Position numbers and translations under genes: made by a program. From assembly GCA_937958735.1 (NCBI GenBank), contig CALGNG010000347.1, positions 1-5,894 of the forward strand: DNA of 5,894 bases, in the 5' to 3' direction. Below the pieces are notes generated by a model. The model was not told the DNA's origin. It did not search any database and saw only the letters and a list, made by a program, of their open reading frames with translations. How positions within the stretch are numbered: position 1 is the first letter of the stretch; every line of letters begins with the position of its first letter. This DNA is from an uncultured Aquimarina sp. (lineage in GTDB: Bacteria > Bacteroidota > Bacteroidia > Flavobacteriales > Flavobacteriaceae). Positions 5,606-5,894 of the stretch are shown piece after piece.

Positions 5606-5894
5606 ATGAATACAAACGCTATGCTACGCACCTTAACAGTGTGCCTTTCTACATTATTATTATTTTCTTGCGACAAGGATGTTAGTGATGTAGGAGGAGA
5701 TATCCTAACCGGGACAGACATCTCCATAAAAGAATTTAATAGCAATAATACAGAATCCGAAAACACCTCTATAAAATCGATACAGTCTAACAACCTAGTC
5801 GATGGATATTTTTTAGGAACTAAAAATAGTGATGCTTCTGGAAGTATTAATTATGGCGTTTTATTACGAGCAGAGTTTGCCGCATTAGCTACAC
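5606..5894 (+). CDS. DUF4270-type lipoprotein, N-terminal part (cut by window edge)
   Basis: The frame is open from ATG at 5606 to the window edge (96 codons, no stop). Residues 1-21 are a lipoprotein signal, TLTVCLSTLLLFS followed by Cys22 (lipobox LFSC). The mature start C-D-K-D has Lys at +3 and Asp at +4, close to the K-(D/E) surface-export signal described for Bacteroidota lipoproteins, so exposure on the outer face is possible. The following VSDVGGDIL and SIKSIQSNNLVDGYFLGTKN resemble the beginning of DUF4270 proteins, where an early VQSNNLP-like segment precedes a short LG motif; this is recognised from memory of the family. The gene starts 4 nt after the GT5-like stop, so the two form one transcription unit. 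ATG at 5621 is an alternative start that would still leave a short signal. The function of DUF4270 is unknown. Confidence 0.8.
   Translation, partial: MNTNAMLRTLTVCLSTLLLFSCDKDVSDVGGDILTGTDISIKEFNSNNTESENTSIKSIQSNNLVDGYFLGTKNSDASGSINYGVLLRAEFAALAT

Noticed and set aside
5578..5793. Minus-strand open frame of 71 codons
   Set aside because: It is antisense to the end of the GT5-like gene and the start of the lipoprotein gene, both of which are supported by motifs and signal peptide.
1..5894. CRISPR array, insertion sequence, integrase, toxin-antitoxin or defence genes
   Set aside because: No repeat-spacer pattern, transposase motif, terminal repeats or defence domains were found; apart from the promoter gaps and the 654-1239 stretch, the window is filled by identifiable chromosomal genes.

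Overview
The window looks like chromosome of a flavobacterium (Bacteroidota, probably Flavobacteriaceae). It is AT-rich and carries a SusC/RagA-type outer-membrane receptor, a DUF4270-type lipoprotein, candidate promoter boxes matching the Bacteroidota -7 consensus TAnnTTTG, and no clear Shine-Dalgarno sequences. The species cannot be named from the sequence alone.

Layout. (1) Positions 1-653, minus strand: the N-terminal 217 codons of a SusC/RagA TonB-dependent receptor, running off the left edge. (2) Positions 654-1239: a very AT-rich gap with no gene, holding a promoter-like palindrome next to the receptor start and a long inverted repeat resembling a LacI-family operator. (3) Positions 1240-1256: a strong hairpin terminator that closes the next operon. 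(4) Positions 4671 down to 1292, minus strand: a tight four-gene operon in the order panC, panD, a YbhN/LPG-synthase-like membrane protein, and a secreted esterase-fold protein with a TPR tail. Gaps are 13, 6 and 28 nt. (5) Positions 4672-4776: a divergent promoter region with two identical outward-facing -7 boxes around a palindrome. (6) From 4777 rightward, plus strand: a short GT5 (glycogen/starch synthase-like) protein, then after 4 nt a DUF4270-type lipoprotein that runs off the right edge.

How the genes work together. PanC and PanD carry out the last step of pantothenate synthesis and the supply of its beta-alanine; panB is not in the window. The two downstream genes share their transcript but concern the cell envelope, so a direct link to coenzyme A is only inferred. 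The divergent pair may be co-controlled with panC through the shared 105-bp promoter region.

No mobile element, CRISPR array, RNA gene or defence system is visible. The points most worth a second look are two apparent enzyme relatives with altered catalytic motifs in one locus. The esterase-fold protein has Asp where the nucleophilic Ser is expected (GHDYTA). The GT5 protein lacks its C-terminal half and both the KTGGL and HNLAYQG motifs. A membrane gene that can start only at a non-ATG codon and the putative receptor operator are also of interest.
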